Shown in pieces: positions 1 to 35,571 of a DNA stretch of 64,000 nucleotides. The stretch is from Lates calcarifer (lineage: Eukaryota > Chordata > Actinopteri > Centropomidae). The stretch spans positions 2,912,380-2,976,379 of the forward strand of contig NC_066843.1 in assembly GCF_001640805.2 (NCBI RefSeq). The letters are read 5' to 3'. The position numbers were made by a program, and so were the translations under genes. How positions within the stretch are numbered: the first letter of the stretch is position 1; every line of letters starts with the position of its first letter. Under the pieces are notes generated by a model. The model was not told where the DNA came from and did not search any database. It worked only from the letters and a program-made list of their open reading frames with translations.

Positions 1-713
1 ATCAGGGGCTGGATAGGCTCAGTGGGAGGTATTTTTTAGTGCAAGTGCAAGTGAATTAACCACCAAGAAATGTAATTTCACTTTCTGCATCACCACAGAG
101 GAATTTCATTTAGTATCACGGCTCCTACAACTTCTGAGTCACATTTCTCTTGCAGAGAGTTTCCTCACACTCTCAGCTTTTAAAAGATAAAGATATCAGG
201 TCAGGCTGTTATTTTTCACACCAGTGCATGTCAGAGGTGTTCACTGTCAGCTCGTGGGTGAGAGAAGAAGACGACAAACCAAGTGATTTGAGAGAAATGT
301 CAGTGATACTGAGCCAAGGTTACAGAGGAGGGGGGGCTGGATCCTGCAGGCTGAGCGTGGAATGAAACGATCACAGACCTGGAATTAATGGGCTGTTTGC
401 ACAGTGGGACAGCAGGGCACTGTAAATGTGAGGCCAAGGCTTTTACTTTACCCTTACAGAAAGAAGAGAGAGAGGGGGGAGGCAAACATTTACCTGTGCA
501 TGTGTTTTCCATGTCACACGGTGTCCCAGCCACTCCTGTTGCAACCGTCTCTGATGGTCACACTCAGATGTCTTTCCTGACAGCTCAGTCAGACCGAACT
601 TGTCATAAAATCTGCAACTGTTTTTAGGAAAACTTCCTCCAATCATCTGGCCTCCAGGCATCTCCCACCCCCTGTCACTCTTTAAGTTACAGCACTTCAA
701 AGAGGGAGGATTA

Positions 714-740
714 GGACGGGACGGGACGGGACGGGGGCCC
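714..740. repeat. (GGGAC)n microsatellite with G-quadruplex potential
   Basis: Five G-tracts of at least three G, each separated by AC, end in GGGGGCCCC. The spacing fits a G-quadruplex on the plus strand. It lies 4.4 kb upstream of the ntf4 coding exon, with no gene on it. Confidence 0.8.
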
Positions 741-1134
741 CGGCACTAACACTAACACAGATGCATTCTGTCAGATGGATGTGTCTTGACATTAGCCACA
801 CAAGAGGCGAGGGATTACTTTGTTAACAGGCTAATAGCACAGTAGCTGCTGCCAGGTGTGGAGCTGCTTTATGGAGTTTGTTTCCTGGGGAGGATCTCGC
901 TGCCCGAGGCCCCCTCGGTGCCATAATTCCTCCTTGGCTCACGCTGTCTCTCCTGGATTAAACCCCTGTGGTTCAAAGCAGAAGTCAGACCAATTTGCCA
1001 GGTGCCAGACTCACTCAAGAAACACTTTCCTCTATTGTTTGTCTGTTGTGTTACAGAGCAAAGCCTCTGTAGTAGCTGCACGTCAACAAGATGGTTTGAC
1101 TCTTACGCTTATTTAAAGCAGTGTAGTAATAAAG

Positions 1135-1415
1135 AAAAATTAATTCCCAGAGCTCCAACAATTAGTTGTTTAACTGCTAAATCAATTAACAAGAACATAA
1201 CAGACAGTTAATTTCTCAGGCATAAAAAATCTACATTTTCTCTGGTTCAAGCCTCAAGTGTGAGAATTTCCTGCTTTCTCTGGTTTTACATGATTAGAAA
1301 TGTAATTTATTTGCAAGACATCTGATAACATCCCCCTGGACTATGGAAAATTGCAATGGGTAATTTTTTTCTGATGTTTTATAGACAAAATGATTAATCA
1401 ATTAACCAAGAAAAG
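1135..1415. repeat. Teleost interspersed repeat, family A (copy 1)
   Basis: Contains diverged blocks such as 'aattagttg', 'tcaagtgtgagaatttcctgc' and 'aaaatgattaatcaatta'. Related blocks recur at 3990-4160, 32040-32140 and 48375-48640 in this window. I recognise the pattern (an ATTAATCGATTA-type core next to 'caaatgtgaggatttgctgc') from many percomorph genomes. Non-coding and decayed; class unknown to me. Confidence 0.5.
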
Positions 1416-2329
1416 AAGTGCCACAGGAAAGTGGAAACAAGGACAGTCAGGAATAAATAAAATGATAAACAGAAACAATAATAAGAGACAGAGCAAGGGA
1501 AACATTACATGTAAAAAAAAAAAAACAAAAAACGAGTTGAAAGCAAAGTGAAAAGGATCCGTTTTAAGATGCCACTTAAAAATGTTCCTGGATATCCTTT
1601 GGGAATGTTGGTGTTTTTGTTTTAGTTTAGAAGAAGCGTTGAAACAAGTTGCATCCTCAGGTTTCTTATTACTGTGTTTCATAACATCCCATAGAGCCAC
1701 TGTGGTCTAGGTGAATCTGTCACCAAGATCTGAGCTCTGAGCTGTTTAATTCATGTGAAGTCCAAAGCGTTAAACGATACAGGGAGCAGAGGCCGTACAG
1801 TTAATGTCACAGTTTAGTCTGTTTATTCATGGATTTTTGCTTGATGAGGTGTTTGTACAGGCCCTGTCCTGTGGTTTCTAGGTATTCCTCTTTCCTCTTC
1901 CATGCAGCTGAGATTAAGATTAACATGTTGCGTGGGGTTTTATTTATTTATTTAAACCTCAAGTTTTAGAGAGACTGCATGGGATTTTTTTTTCTGTGTG
2001 GGTAGGGTGAGAGGGGTAAGGGATTCAGAGTGCTTGGGTCTTGTCCAGAGGGCGGAAGAACGTCGTGGTCCTCGTCTAAGCCTTGCAGGGAGCTGAAATG
2101 ATGCGTGTCATTGTAGCAAATGGAGCATGGTGATGAAGTGCTGCTGCTGCTGCTGTTTTACAAAGGAACCACTTAGAGAGTCTGCTCGCCTGCCTTCTGT
2201 GTGGCGTCTTGAGTGGCTCCCAACAAAGCCCTTAAGAAGCATATAACTCTCCTACAACAGCACGCACACTCACCTACTACAAATCCTCCAGATTTATCCT
2301 GGATATTCACCCCGTACCACCTCTTCTCC

Positions 2330-2460
2330 CCACAGTTCGCTCGTTTCTCGCTTCATCAAGTCCTCCGACCTAAACGACCGTTCCCGCCCCTCAGATACGA
2401 CTCGCGAGAGCGTGTCAGCCATTGGAACGTGTCGTCGCCGTGGTAACAGTAATAAACAGG
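2330..2460. promoter_or_regulatory. CpG-rich promoter-like patch with CCAAT box and X-box
   Basis: A patch rich in CpG, next to an interspersed repeat. It has an inverted CCAAT box (ATTGG, 2421-2425) and 14 bases at 2434-2447 (GTCGCCGTGGTAAC) that fit the RFX X-box consensus GTNRCC(N)0-3RGYAAC. No first exon can be assigned to it, and it could be part of the repeat itself. Confidence 0.3.
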
Positions 2461-2750
2461 TGGTTAACGTCATGGAACGGCCTCTCTTCGGTTAGGTTTA
2501 GACATCAAAGCTATTCGGTTAGGTTTAGAAAAAGATCGTGGTTTTGGCTAAAATCGCTAATTACAATTGTTAAAACGGGAATCAAACTCAAGTCAGCCAT
2601 CCACCCAAACCTCCTTCTACCGCGGACTTTATTGCTATTTACACTACTACATCTACTTAATAGATGTCACACTATTGTCACTAAATGTAGCGTAACAAGA
2701 AGACGTAACTGTGGGTCGTAATAGCAGCTGCAAAAACGACGTATGTTGTC
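2450..2750. repeat. Teleost interspersed repeat with 'cggttaggttta' motifs
   Basis: The motif 'cggttaggttta' occurs twice, near 2488 and 2517, the second followed by 'gaaaaagatcgtggttttgg'. This is the signature of a repeat common in percomorph genomes. The open frames in it (to 2721) are therefore not taken as genes. A run of about 20 T follows at 2752. Confidence 0.5.
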
Positions 2751-3989
2751 GTTTTTTTTTTTTTTTTTTTTACAGGAGGACAAATGATCCTCTCCTGTCC
2801 TCTAGTCTCACCAGACTGCTGCACACTTTGTTTTCAGCTGTAATTGCAGTTGGCAGGCCGCTCCACGTTTAAAAGGGGTGTGTTAACAGCCAGGTTTTAC
2901 CGTTTTAATCTGCTCTCATCACACAAAACACCTGCGTTTATTTGGCAGACCCAGTGTGTAGATCAGTAGCCCAAGCAAACAGGAAGCGCAACAGACTTTG
3001 ATGTGATTTATCGTCAGCAATGACAAGCAGGCACTTTGAGTGCCCGAGGTGACTGCATGAGTGATGTGACAACCAAAAACCTCGTTCCTTGGTGACTGCA
3101 TTGTGTCCAGGGTGTGGCCCCTGCCGAGTACAAGTCCTGTCATTGAAAGGATTTTGTTTTGTCACACACTCACATGTTCAGTCAACACACACCATGATGG
3201 CCACTGATGAAACATTCACTCAGTCGCTTTCACACACCCGTGCAGACAAACACGCCACAAGCAAACAAACAAACAGTCCCTGACATCCACTCCTTCACAG
3301 TTTCTCTTTTTTTTCCTACCCTCTTTGCTGCCTGAGGAAACCTTGAAGGAGCCTCGCCAGTAAAAAGCTGCATCACTGACATTCTCATCATTCCACCTAT
3401 TTTAACTCTTTCCAAGTGACCTCCTCCCTGCTCTCAAACAAATAACTGACGCTCACCTCTGTTGAAGAGGTGCTAGCTGAATACCATCTCACTGTACACG
3501 CTGCACGGATGGGTGACTGGAATATTTTTCCGGTTAGTCACAGGTGAACCTCTCTCTGAAACACAAATGAATCATCTCTGCTTTGACTCACAATATTTGC
3601 TTCATTCAAACATTGTCAGACATGACCAACTAACGCACCTGAAAAGTCTTTTGCATGTCAGGAAATGTTTACATTTGGCTCACACGAGGGAGTGTTTTAT
3701 TTGATTTTTCTAACAGTTACTATAATGACTTTTCAATGTATCACTGTTTAACATACTGTAGAATAATTCAGTGAAAGGATTTTTATCTTTACGTTATAAA
3801 TATTTAAGAGTGATTAATGATTACATTTCCCATAACACTAATTTTGTCATGAAGTTTTAAGGTATAACTTCTGCAACTTTATATGCATATTTAAATGGAA
3901 ATAACTAAAAATACTGTGACTGCAACTAATAATTATTTTCATTCACTGACTGAAAATATTACAAAACTTTTGAAAAATCTTTCCAGAAA

Positions 3990-4160
3990 TCCAAAATATA
4001 TCCTGTTTTCTATAATGTACGACAAAGAAAAATAACAAATGCTCACATTTGAGACGCTGGAAGTATTAGAATGTTATTTTTTACTTGAAAATTGACTTTA
4101 ACGATACGGTATCAAAATAATTGCTAATTCATCTTCTGTTGTTCAACTATTCAATAAAAT
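3990..4160. repeat. Teleost interspersed repeat, family A (copy 2)
   Basis: Shares 'caaatgctcacatttgagacgc', the 'ttacttgaaaattgact' block and 'tatcaaaataattgctaatt' with the other family A copies. AT-rich and without coding content. Confidence 0.5.
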
Positions 4161-5091
4161 AGCAACATACTTTATACTTTGTAATAACATACTCTTCTGT
4201 CAGTGTCTTTTCATAACTTAGGAATTATTAGAAATACTTTCCACAGTATTCATTTAATATTTTAGCCATATAAAATCTAACACTAATCCTTTTGTGATTA
4301 CAAGTTGCACAAAGTTTAGATAACACAGGTCGTGGCAGGCAAGACATTTACAATAGTAATGGTTGCACATTATTCTCTAAGTAAATCTCTTCTAGTCCGA
4401 GGCAACAGATGTATTATATCATGTTCCGGCACCACCTTTCCATAGGAAAACAAATGTACCCACAGCCCAGGTGCATCTCAGGTTGAATACCTGAGGTGTA
4501 CTTCAGCAATGCCGGCATGCTTTCTTGTTATAAGTGTGTTTTGACATGTAGACATAACGCAAACTATTTTTATTACCGCAGATTTAATGAGAATCTATTG
4601 GATGGTAGAAAAAGAACAGAACAAAACAAAACAGAAAAAGAAAAAGTCAGGCCGTGAAAAGCTGAAAGGAAAGGCTTGTTCTCTCTGGTTGCAGATGTCT
4701 TTTTAATCCATTTCCTTTTGGCTGTAAAGTTTCTGACTTGCATACATACCAGGTTGTCAGTGTATCCGTTTGAAGGTCAGACAGCAGAATCTACGGCGTT
4801 TCATAGCTGAACTTCATCTTCCCCCACATGAAGAAGCAGAAGGGTGACCTTGCCGTACTCGGTCCTCTTTTTCCACGAGTTCTGCCAAGATTTTAAAGCC
4901 ATACCTCAGCAGTTAAAGCACCAGGGTCATAAAGCTGTGGGCCACCAGTAAAACCTCTCATTTTACATTTTAATTGAGGTGCTTAGTTTAAACTGTACAC
5001 GCCACAGTTTGCATTGTGTAAAATAACATTGTCTCTGTCTTCCTCTGTTTCTTGTACTCTTTTAACCACCAGCTGATACGTCTTGGGAGTG

Positions 5092-6577
5092 ATGCACTGG
5101 CTTCCCCTGGTTGCCATGGTGATTGCCTCGGCCCTGCCCTTCCCTCACAACCCCGTGTCCAGGATTGCCGCCGCGACGACAGAGCCTGGCTTCGACAACC
5201 GCAGAGAGCACCGACGACATGACCCGGCCGCTCGCCTCGCAGCTCCCCCCGCAGACTACGGCTTTCAAGGAAACGCCTCGCAAACGGACTTCGACGTGGC
5301 TGCTGCTCTCAGCCAACAACACACCACCACCAACAGACAAAACCTCCAGAACCGTAAGGATTATGTGAAATCCTCCGTACATGAAGAGACCTCCACGTTC
5401 AAAGTGGAGAATCAAGGAACCTACCAATCAAATAGCAACTCAGGCAGCAATGACAAAAGCAGTGTCAGTTTGGATGTTCCCACAGAAGCGGGACCGCTCA
5501 GGACCGAGGATATTTCCAAGGATAATTCTCTACCAAAGGACTACAAAGCTGACAGCAGCAGCAGGCAAGATTACTCCAGTTTTGTGGACTTTTCCAAGAA
5601 GGATGATCTTCAGGACTCAACAGATAAACCGTTGCAGGTTTCTGCAGTGGAAAACCTCAACGCTGTCAGTCCTGCTGCACCTCTAAAGGGTCAAAGAGGA
5701 CCAGAACCGACTGTTTCTTCGGAGCAGCTGAGAGATTCGTCAACAATCAGGACGGGGACCTGGCGGACACTGGGAGATGGGAGAGGTCCAGCTGAGGAGA
5801 GCTTGACCCTAGAGGCAGGGCTGGGTATGGGGACGGGGGTGGACAGCATCCTAGAAGGAGATGAGATGTTTCTGGATGCGCATCCACGAGTCCTGTTCTC
5901 GCCGTCCCTGTCTCCTCCAGAGCACCCGCCTCTCCTGCTCATGCTGGAGACCGGTATGCTGGAGGAGAATGGGGACGGAGAAGAGCAGGAGGACATGGAC
6001 GGACACATCGAGGGTCACGGGGACCGGGCGATCGACAGGAGCATGACTCTGAGTTGGGCCGATTCTCCCAGAGTCACCGCCGGCGAGGTCGTCCGTCCCG
6101 TTAAAAGGGATAAACGCTCGCACTTTGATAGACAGGCGGCGAGGGGAGAAGTCGGTGTGCGAGTCGGAAAGCGTTTGGGTCACCGACAAGAAGACCGCCA
6201 TCGACTCTCATGGTCGTCAGGTCACCATCTTGCAGGAAATCCAAACCCAGACAGGACCACTCAAACAGTACTTCTACGAGACTCGTTGTCGCCAGGCGGA
6301 GCAGCAGAGCACCGCCAGCAGGTCGAGGGGAGCTGGCGCGGCCCCGAAATCCCCGGGGATGGGTGTAGCCGGGGCCGGCTGCTTAGGTGTGGATAAAAAA
6401 CAGTGGTTGAGCGAGTGTAAAGCCAAGCAGTCGTACGTACGAGCGCTCACCAAAGATGCAAACAACCGAACCGGGTGGAGGTGGATCCGCATCGACTCAT
6501 CCTGCGTCTGTGTGCTGCTGTCCAGAACCAATCAGGCACTGGCGAGGGAGGTCTTGACGAGGAACGGTAGAGGCTGA
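5092..6577 (+). CDS. ntf4: Neurotrophin-4 prepro-protein (single coding exon; one frame break)
   Basis: A secreted growth factor that in other vertebrates signals through TrkB and p75NTR. The first ATG follows a splice-acceptor-like site at 5072 and an in-frame stop. Residues 1-20 form a signal peptide ([16 protein letters not shown]). A long acidic pro-domain of about 342 residues includes the family block [17 protein letters not shown] and ends in KRDKR (6103-6117), the processing site. The mature part ([20 protein letters not shown] onward) has the six cystine-knot cysteines (SVC, TRC, GC, SEC, SCVC) and [26 protein letters not shown] and LLSRT favour neurotrophin-4 over BDNF or NT-3. Pro-domain and mature part lie in different frames: one surplus base between 6117 and 6134. 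Without it the length is 495 codons. About 30 residues lie between cysteines 2 and 3 (9 in BDNF). The C-terminal tail is about 15 residues longer than in human. Confidence 0.92.
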
Positions 6578-7375
6578 AAGAAAGAGAGAGGGAGGGAGGG
6601 AGGGATAGGGAGGAGGGGGGAGATGGCAAGAAGTAGAAAGTGACACAGAGCAGAGCAGCGGTGACATCCCTCTGTGTGCACTTTCGCTCACTGGGTTTCC
6701 TTAAAGTGATGGAAGTTATTCCTGCCTTAATCCGCAGTTTTTCTCTCTTTTCCGATCCCTCCATCCACCACAGCTTCAAAAGACTTTTGAAAAAAACAAG
6801 AAGACCTCAATACTAGATCTTAGGGAAAATTTTCATTTATAGAGATTTTACTTTAAAAAGTACTGTTTTTTTGTATGATTTATCTTTCATAATCTAAGTT
6901 ATTTTTGATTAGTATGTAAGCATGTGTATGTCTTTGATATTAATATATTCCTTTATATATGTGTACAATATGACACCAGTATACCTTTATGTATGAAGCT
7001 ATGTATATCTGTGTGTATTTATAGAAGAAGTGTCTGATGATAATTCCAGCCTCTGGTCCACTCGGGTTGTGAGAGGAAGGAGCGCCACCTACTGAGGCTC
7101 CATTTTACTGCTCCACACTGTTCCCATATGGATTAACCATGAATGTTGTTGAACGGTTGTTTTTAGAGTCCGATAATTACAGCGTGGGCACATTTTAGCA
7201 CGATTTCCCCCCTCAGGCTGGTGATCTGACAGTTTTTGAGGCAGGATTCATACGTCTCCTGTCTGTGGAGCTTGTTAAATGTGGTTCATTAATGTAAAAC
7301 CATCTAATTTTACCATCTGCTGGTTTGTTCAATTTGCCTGCCAAACGTGGTAATAAAGGATCTTTGTACTCATTA
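6578..7375 (+). other. ntf4: ntf4 3' untranslated region and polyadenylation site
   Basis: Runs from the TGA at 6575-6577 to an AATAAA at 7352-7357, so cleavage is expected near 7375. Right after the stop is a purine tract with several GGG runs (6590-6621) that could form an RNA or DNA G-quadruplex. The rest is AT-rich. No other gene is visible. Confidence 0.65.
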
Positions 7376-7842
7376 TCTTAACTTGATGTATATGTGCAAA
7401 TGCAGAGCTGAAATCTTCAAAAGAAAACTTAAATTTAATGTATTTTAGTGCTGTAATCTGCCTGGAGGAATCAAACTACAGCTACATAAAACACACAGCT
7501 AGGGTGGAAGACGTATTCAGATGTGTTACTTAAGTAAAAGTTGCATTGCTGCAGTTTAAAAATATTTAATTACAAGTCAAATTACTGCATGTTTTGTGTG
7601 AAAAATCAGTAGCTGTAGTGGAGTTAAAGTGCAGTATATCATAAAGGAAGTGGTGCATAATATACCATAAAATGGAAATACTTTAAGTAGAAATATTACT
7701 GTATTGTACTTAGGAACAGTACTTGAGAGGGCGTTTTTAGTTACTCTGCACACAGTCGACTTCCTGCAGAAAGAGAAAGAACAAATCAAATCAACAGTAA
7801 AAATGAAGAAAGTTTGATGATCAGCAGATCCACCTGGATCGC
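7376..7842. other. Short spacer between convergent ntf4 and ppfia3, with repeat family C
   Basis: Tail-to-tail intergenic spacer. It is largely filled (7505-7725) by a copy of a teleost repeat with 'acttaagtaaaagt' and 'aaaatggaaatactt' motifs, also found at 36.5, 49.97-50.36, 52.06-52.23 and 52.92-53.03 kb. No coding content. Confidence 0.5.
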
Positions 7843-10800
7843 TTTATTTTTTTCTTCTTTTACATCACCATTTTCATTATCATCATCATCATTATTGTTT
7901 ATTTTCCAGATGATATTTTTCAATTTGTATTACTATCACTTTAATCATGGAAATCTGTTAAATCATTGCACAATTTGTTCTCAAAATGTACACATACAGT
8001 AGCATATTTGAATGACCATTTTCAATGTTTCATATTTACTTTTAAAACTAGTTCAAATGAAGCCAAGAAGGAACAGAACATGTACATACATTTATCCAAT
8101 ACATACCTAAAGAAAATAAATAGTTATCGTAAAAAATAAAAAATACAACTGAAAAAAATACACACATTTTACAAATTGATCCCCAGGCTCCCACCCCTGT
8201 AGGTTTATCATACAGATATATATTTTTTTTAACGACACCTCATATCATCTTCACCACCAAAAAAATGTTTTTAGGTCATTGTCGTTTGTTTGACATGCAT
8301 CGTAAACACAGAGGCTAAAGGTTTTGTTTCCTGGGCTTCCTCGGGCTCGCCCCTCTCTTCCTGCCTCTCTCTGATCTCCCCCACCCTGATTCTTCCCCCC
8401 TTCCTCCTCCCCCACCCCCAGAGAGCTCTTGATTTCTGTTATTATGGCTTGTGTGTGCGGTAAAATGACCAGCTTCTGTCCATCCTGTTTTTTTTTTTTG
8501 TTTTGTTTTCTTTCCTCCCTCTGAGTCGCTGTTTTGTCTCTCTGTCGCCTCTCCCATCATCAGGATTACCCAAGACCCTGAGCTGATGATTACAGGTCAT
8601 AAACCACACAACGATCATGGAGGGCTAGTGAGGAATTCGAGTCCGAGTCTGGCTTCTTAATATAATTAAAACTTAAGCACCACTTTCTACTTTACAAAGG
8701 GATTTTGTAAGTTAATACATATTTTTCATGTTTTATAGGCTGGGAACAAGCTACTTTTTGGGTTGCCATGTTGTGAAAAACCAATTTTACTTGTTTACAT
8801 TCTCCTCCAGAATAACTTTGTTTCTAACTTATTAACATTTTAAACTCCAACCAGGAGGGATTATCGTCACACTAACTGCACAAAAAAACAAAATATTCAG
8901 TCTAATCTGAAGATTTAACCTGATGATGGTGCTAGATATAAAATCAGAGGATCACCAAAGGTATTACAAATCATCCTCAGGTGACCATGAATGACATGAA
9001 ATCCACACAGTAGTTGTTGAGGTATTTCAGACCGGACCAAAGTGGTGGAATAATCCCCCAAACACAGGTGGCTGACGTGGCTGAAAAGTGAGAAAATCAT
9101 CTACTGAGTCACCAAGTCTCCAGTTACAAATGTTTACCAAATGTTTCAATTGGATTTTTCACAATTTGGCTTCACAAAACACAGTAGCTTTTTATCTTTA
9201 TCTATAAAACATTAGAATATGATAAACATTACATTATTAAGCTTGAGAAATCTGCGTCTCACAAGAGATAGAATCGTCAAAACTGAGGCAGCAGAAGCAG
9301 AGATATTCTGACTTTTTAGTTCCTAGTGTGGGTCAAACTCATGACACACTGGATCCTACATTTCCCACGATGCAGGTTGAAAGTCTTTCATTAAACTAAC
9401 TCACCCACACCTAAATGCACGCCGATTTCTAACCCCACGCCAAGTCTCAAGCTCCTCAAGGCAGGACAGTGCAGACGACAGCGCTGCGACTAATTTTTCC
9501 AAACTTTATAACGTCCAGAGCCACAGACAACAGTTCTGTCTCCGAGCAGGGCTCCTTTAACATCGACAAAGCCAAGTTAAAACGAACTCCTCGTAAAGAA
9601 CGCCTTTTCTAGAGCCTGGCCCCGACACGACTTTATGGATTGGACTGACCACAATCCCTCCGTGGCCTCGCTCCACCCTGTCCCATCCACCTCTGTGCCT
9701 TTGATCTCTATAATGGGCTCCCTTCAAAAGAAATTACTCAGCCTATCGGTTTTCAAGGTGCCAATAGACAAAAGCTTGAAGAGGGTCCCCCCCCCACCTC
9801 CCCTAACCCCCTACCTCTGATGTGGTCGGAGCTAAATGGTGGTCTGAATTTACTACACCGCTCCGACTCAATTGGGGACACTCCGACGCCCCTGATGGGA
9901 CCATAGAAGCCGACAATAGAGCCACAATAGCCGACACTAGACACCAGCCACCTCGTGAGTAGAAAGGAGAACTCCGGTGTTGTTTAGAGCAGTTTAAAAC
10001 ATCCCCCCCTCTTGGTTTTAAAATCCAAAAACTTTACGGTGAGGTTCAACTCCTGCCCCGACTCTCGATAAAAACACCTGCTGCTGAGCAGAAGTTGTAA
10101 GGCGACATGTTTAGTTGTTTTTGTACTGTAAAGAGAAGAAATGGCAGCGAGTGGTTTCCTCTAAAGGTAGGAAAAATAAGCCCTGATATCGCCAACTCTG
10201 CTGACTGTGTGCAGACACCGACAGGAATGAAAGACAGACGGGGGGAGGGTCGGGGGGGAGGAGTGGGGTACAAACCTAACCAACACCGCCGTTGTCCTTT
10301 AGTCTCGCTGAGAGAGGAAGAGCAAAGACAGAACGACAGGAAGAGAGAGACTGAGAGAGAAAACAGCTGATCCCCCCGTTCGACCTTCCTCCAGCTCCCT
10401 CCACCCCCGTCTGGTCGGAAAATACATTCATACATTCTTCATGTCATTTTCCCCCTTTATTCCTTTTGCTTCTGTTATTGCAGAATGGTCAGACCGATAG
10501 ATTTATTTTTAAGTTAAATGGTTATATTAATTGCTTCTTTCTCCGTGGATGAGCGAGAGGGTCCTCTAGTCCCAATCCAGTCAGCGCCCTGAGGAGAGAA
10601 ACAGCATTATTCCCACGTCACTGCTTCCGTGGCCTTAATTCAACTCTGCCTAAATCCCCACCGACCAAACCCACCACTTATAAAGACCTTAGGGGAACTA
10701 CTAAAATCCCAGGCTCAGACCAATCCACTACAACAAACAAATGCATAAAACAACAAGGCTCAAGGAAAATGTGCTCAGCACATGTGCGAGTCGTCTCAGC

Positions 10801-10892
10801 AGCTTTAGAGAAGCTGATTTTTTTTTTTTTTTTTTTAAATCCACACAGGACAGTTTTAATTAAAGCAGTGGACGGTTCTCACCTCAGCCCCT
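7843..10892 (-). other. ppfia3: Probable ppfia3 3' untranslated region with alternative poly(A) signals
   Basis: Below the ppfia3 stop codon (10893-10895) I see no further coding exon. Minus-strand AATAAA signals occur at 10456-10461 (short 3' UTR of about 0.4 kb) and 7843-7848 (long 3' UTR of about 3 kb); which one is used cannot be decided from sequence. A minus-oriented copy of repeat family B lies inside at about 8905-9070. Confidence 0.45.
8905..9070 (-). repeat. Teleost interspersed repeat, family B (minus orientation)
   Basis: Reads 'cctgatgatggtgctaga...ggatcaccaaag...catcctcag...ttgttgaggtatttca', the reverse complement of the 20735-20960 copy (which has 'ctctagcgccatcatcagg' and 'catgtccccctcaggatgaa'). 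This family is widespread in percomorph genomes. Non-coding. Confidence 0.6.
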
Positions 10893-34286
<23,394 letters not shown>

Positions 34287-35129
34287 CTTGAAGCCCTGGA
34301 TGTGAGAGGCGTTAATCTGAGAGGACGACTAGGGACACCTGGGTGCAGCGTCTGGTGAGGGAGTGATCGGCTCTCGTCATGAAACGCTCAAGTTGCTTTT
34401 CTACAGCAGGTTCTCTGGAGCTGATTGGCTGAGGCTGGCAGGCAGGAAACAGGTGCAGGGAGGGGGCTGGAGTTTGTGGCAAAAGTGAGGTTATGGTGAG
34501 TTTGGGGGGGAGGACAGTGTGGGGAGGTGGGGGAGGTGTCGGGGGGGTAAAGAGGGGAGAAGTGCAGATTTATGGGTGGGCGACCTCTGACCCCTCCTGG
34601 CCCGGGCTTCACTGAGAGGAGACGTGAACCTGGAAAGAGAAGAAGAAGAAGAAGAGGGGGGGAGGTCATTTTTAGGGCAAAGATGTGATGATGAGAGCAG
34701 CTGGAGGAGGATGAGGAGGGTGAGATGATGAAGGCCACACACTGACAGCACATGCACCCTTTCTGAGGCCCTCCCCACCCCCCAAAAAAACCCTCAAAGA
34801 CAGAACAACCGTCGCTGTTGCAGCAGCAGCAGCAGCAGACATCGCGATACTCAAAACGTCTGGAGTAATTCATCCATCAGTGCATGTCTCGGGCTTTATG
34901 TACCCGAAGCGTCCACACAGCCATAACGGTAATAATGAATGCGCATGATGTACGGAAATGAGTCGTGAATGCTCCTCTCTTTTTTAAAAAAAAAACAGCA
35001 GCAGAAACGCAACGTAACGCAAACACAAGAAGAATTTGTCAGGGCCTTTAAGGTTGGAGAGAAAAGAGAAAAAGATGCGGCGCTGTTTCATACATTCATG
35101 TGAAAGAAGAGGAGGAAAAAAAGGGTGTC

Positions 35130-35400
35130 ATCATGAATTGTAATTACGGGCTGTATCCAGGAGGAAATAGGCTTCTTTTCTACCGCTCCGGACCCCATCT
35201 GTAAAAATACTGTGGTGAATCAGGAGGCTTATTATCCTCAGACGGGAGATGAATCGCTGTCTTAATAAAATAAATGGATTAAATAAGGGGGAAAGGCCGT
35301 TTTTTAAAATGCACAGATAGCCTCACACCGCTATCACATCATGGTGGGAGGTGCCAATCATCCTGTAAATGATGTAGGCCTAATTAACAGATGAAATCAC
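35130..35400. promoter_or_regulatory. Candidate conserved non-coding element between ppfia3 5' exon and coding exon 1
   Basis: A non-repetitive patch with homeodomain-type cores ('tgtaattacggg', 'cctaattaacag') and a block 'gtaaaaatactgtggtgaatc'. It has no open frame and looks unlike the surrounding repeats. The assignment rests on composition only; conservation cannot be tested here. Confidence 0.25.
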
Positions 35401-35539
35401 AAGATATCACGCAGCTGGGTTGGATTTTTTTTTGGGAGATGATTAACGTTAATTTGAGAAAACGGTGCGCCGCTTTGGCTTTATTCCGACTGCAAGGCGT
35501 CTATTTCCTATCAACACCCCACTGCCCCCCTTCTCCCTC

Positions 35540-35571
<32 letters not shown>

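Larger units (their letters stand above)
1..5071. other. Non-coding upstream region of ntf4
   Basis: I see no convincing coding exon here; the open frames are short and have neither codon structure nor protein similarity that I recognise. The stretch holds a G-rich pentanucleotide repeat (714-740), two copies of a teleost interspersed repeat (about 1135-1415 and 3990-4160) and a CpG-rich promoter-like patch joined to another repeat (about 2330-2750). The 3.7-5.0 kb part is AT-rich. Neurotrophin genes usually have one or more non-coding 5' exons spliced to the single coding exon, so such exons may lie here, but I cannot place one from sequence alone. Confidence 0.6.

Noticed and set aside
2422..2721. 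A 99-codon open frame on the plus strand
   Set aside because: It lies in an interspersed repeat with 'ggttaggttta' motifs and shows no protein similarity.
5062..5427. A minus-strand frame opposite the ntf4 start
   Set aside because: Shadow of the ntf4 pro-domain; no family similarity.
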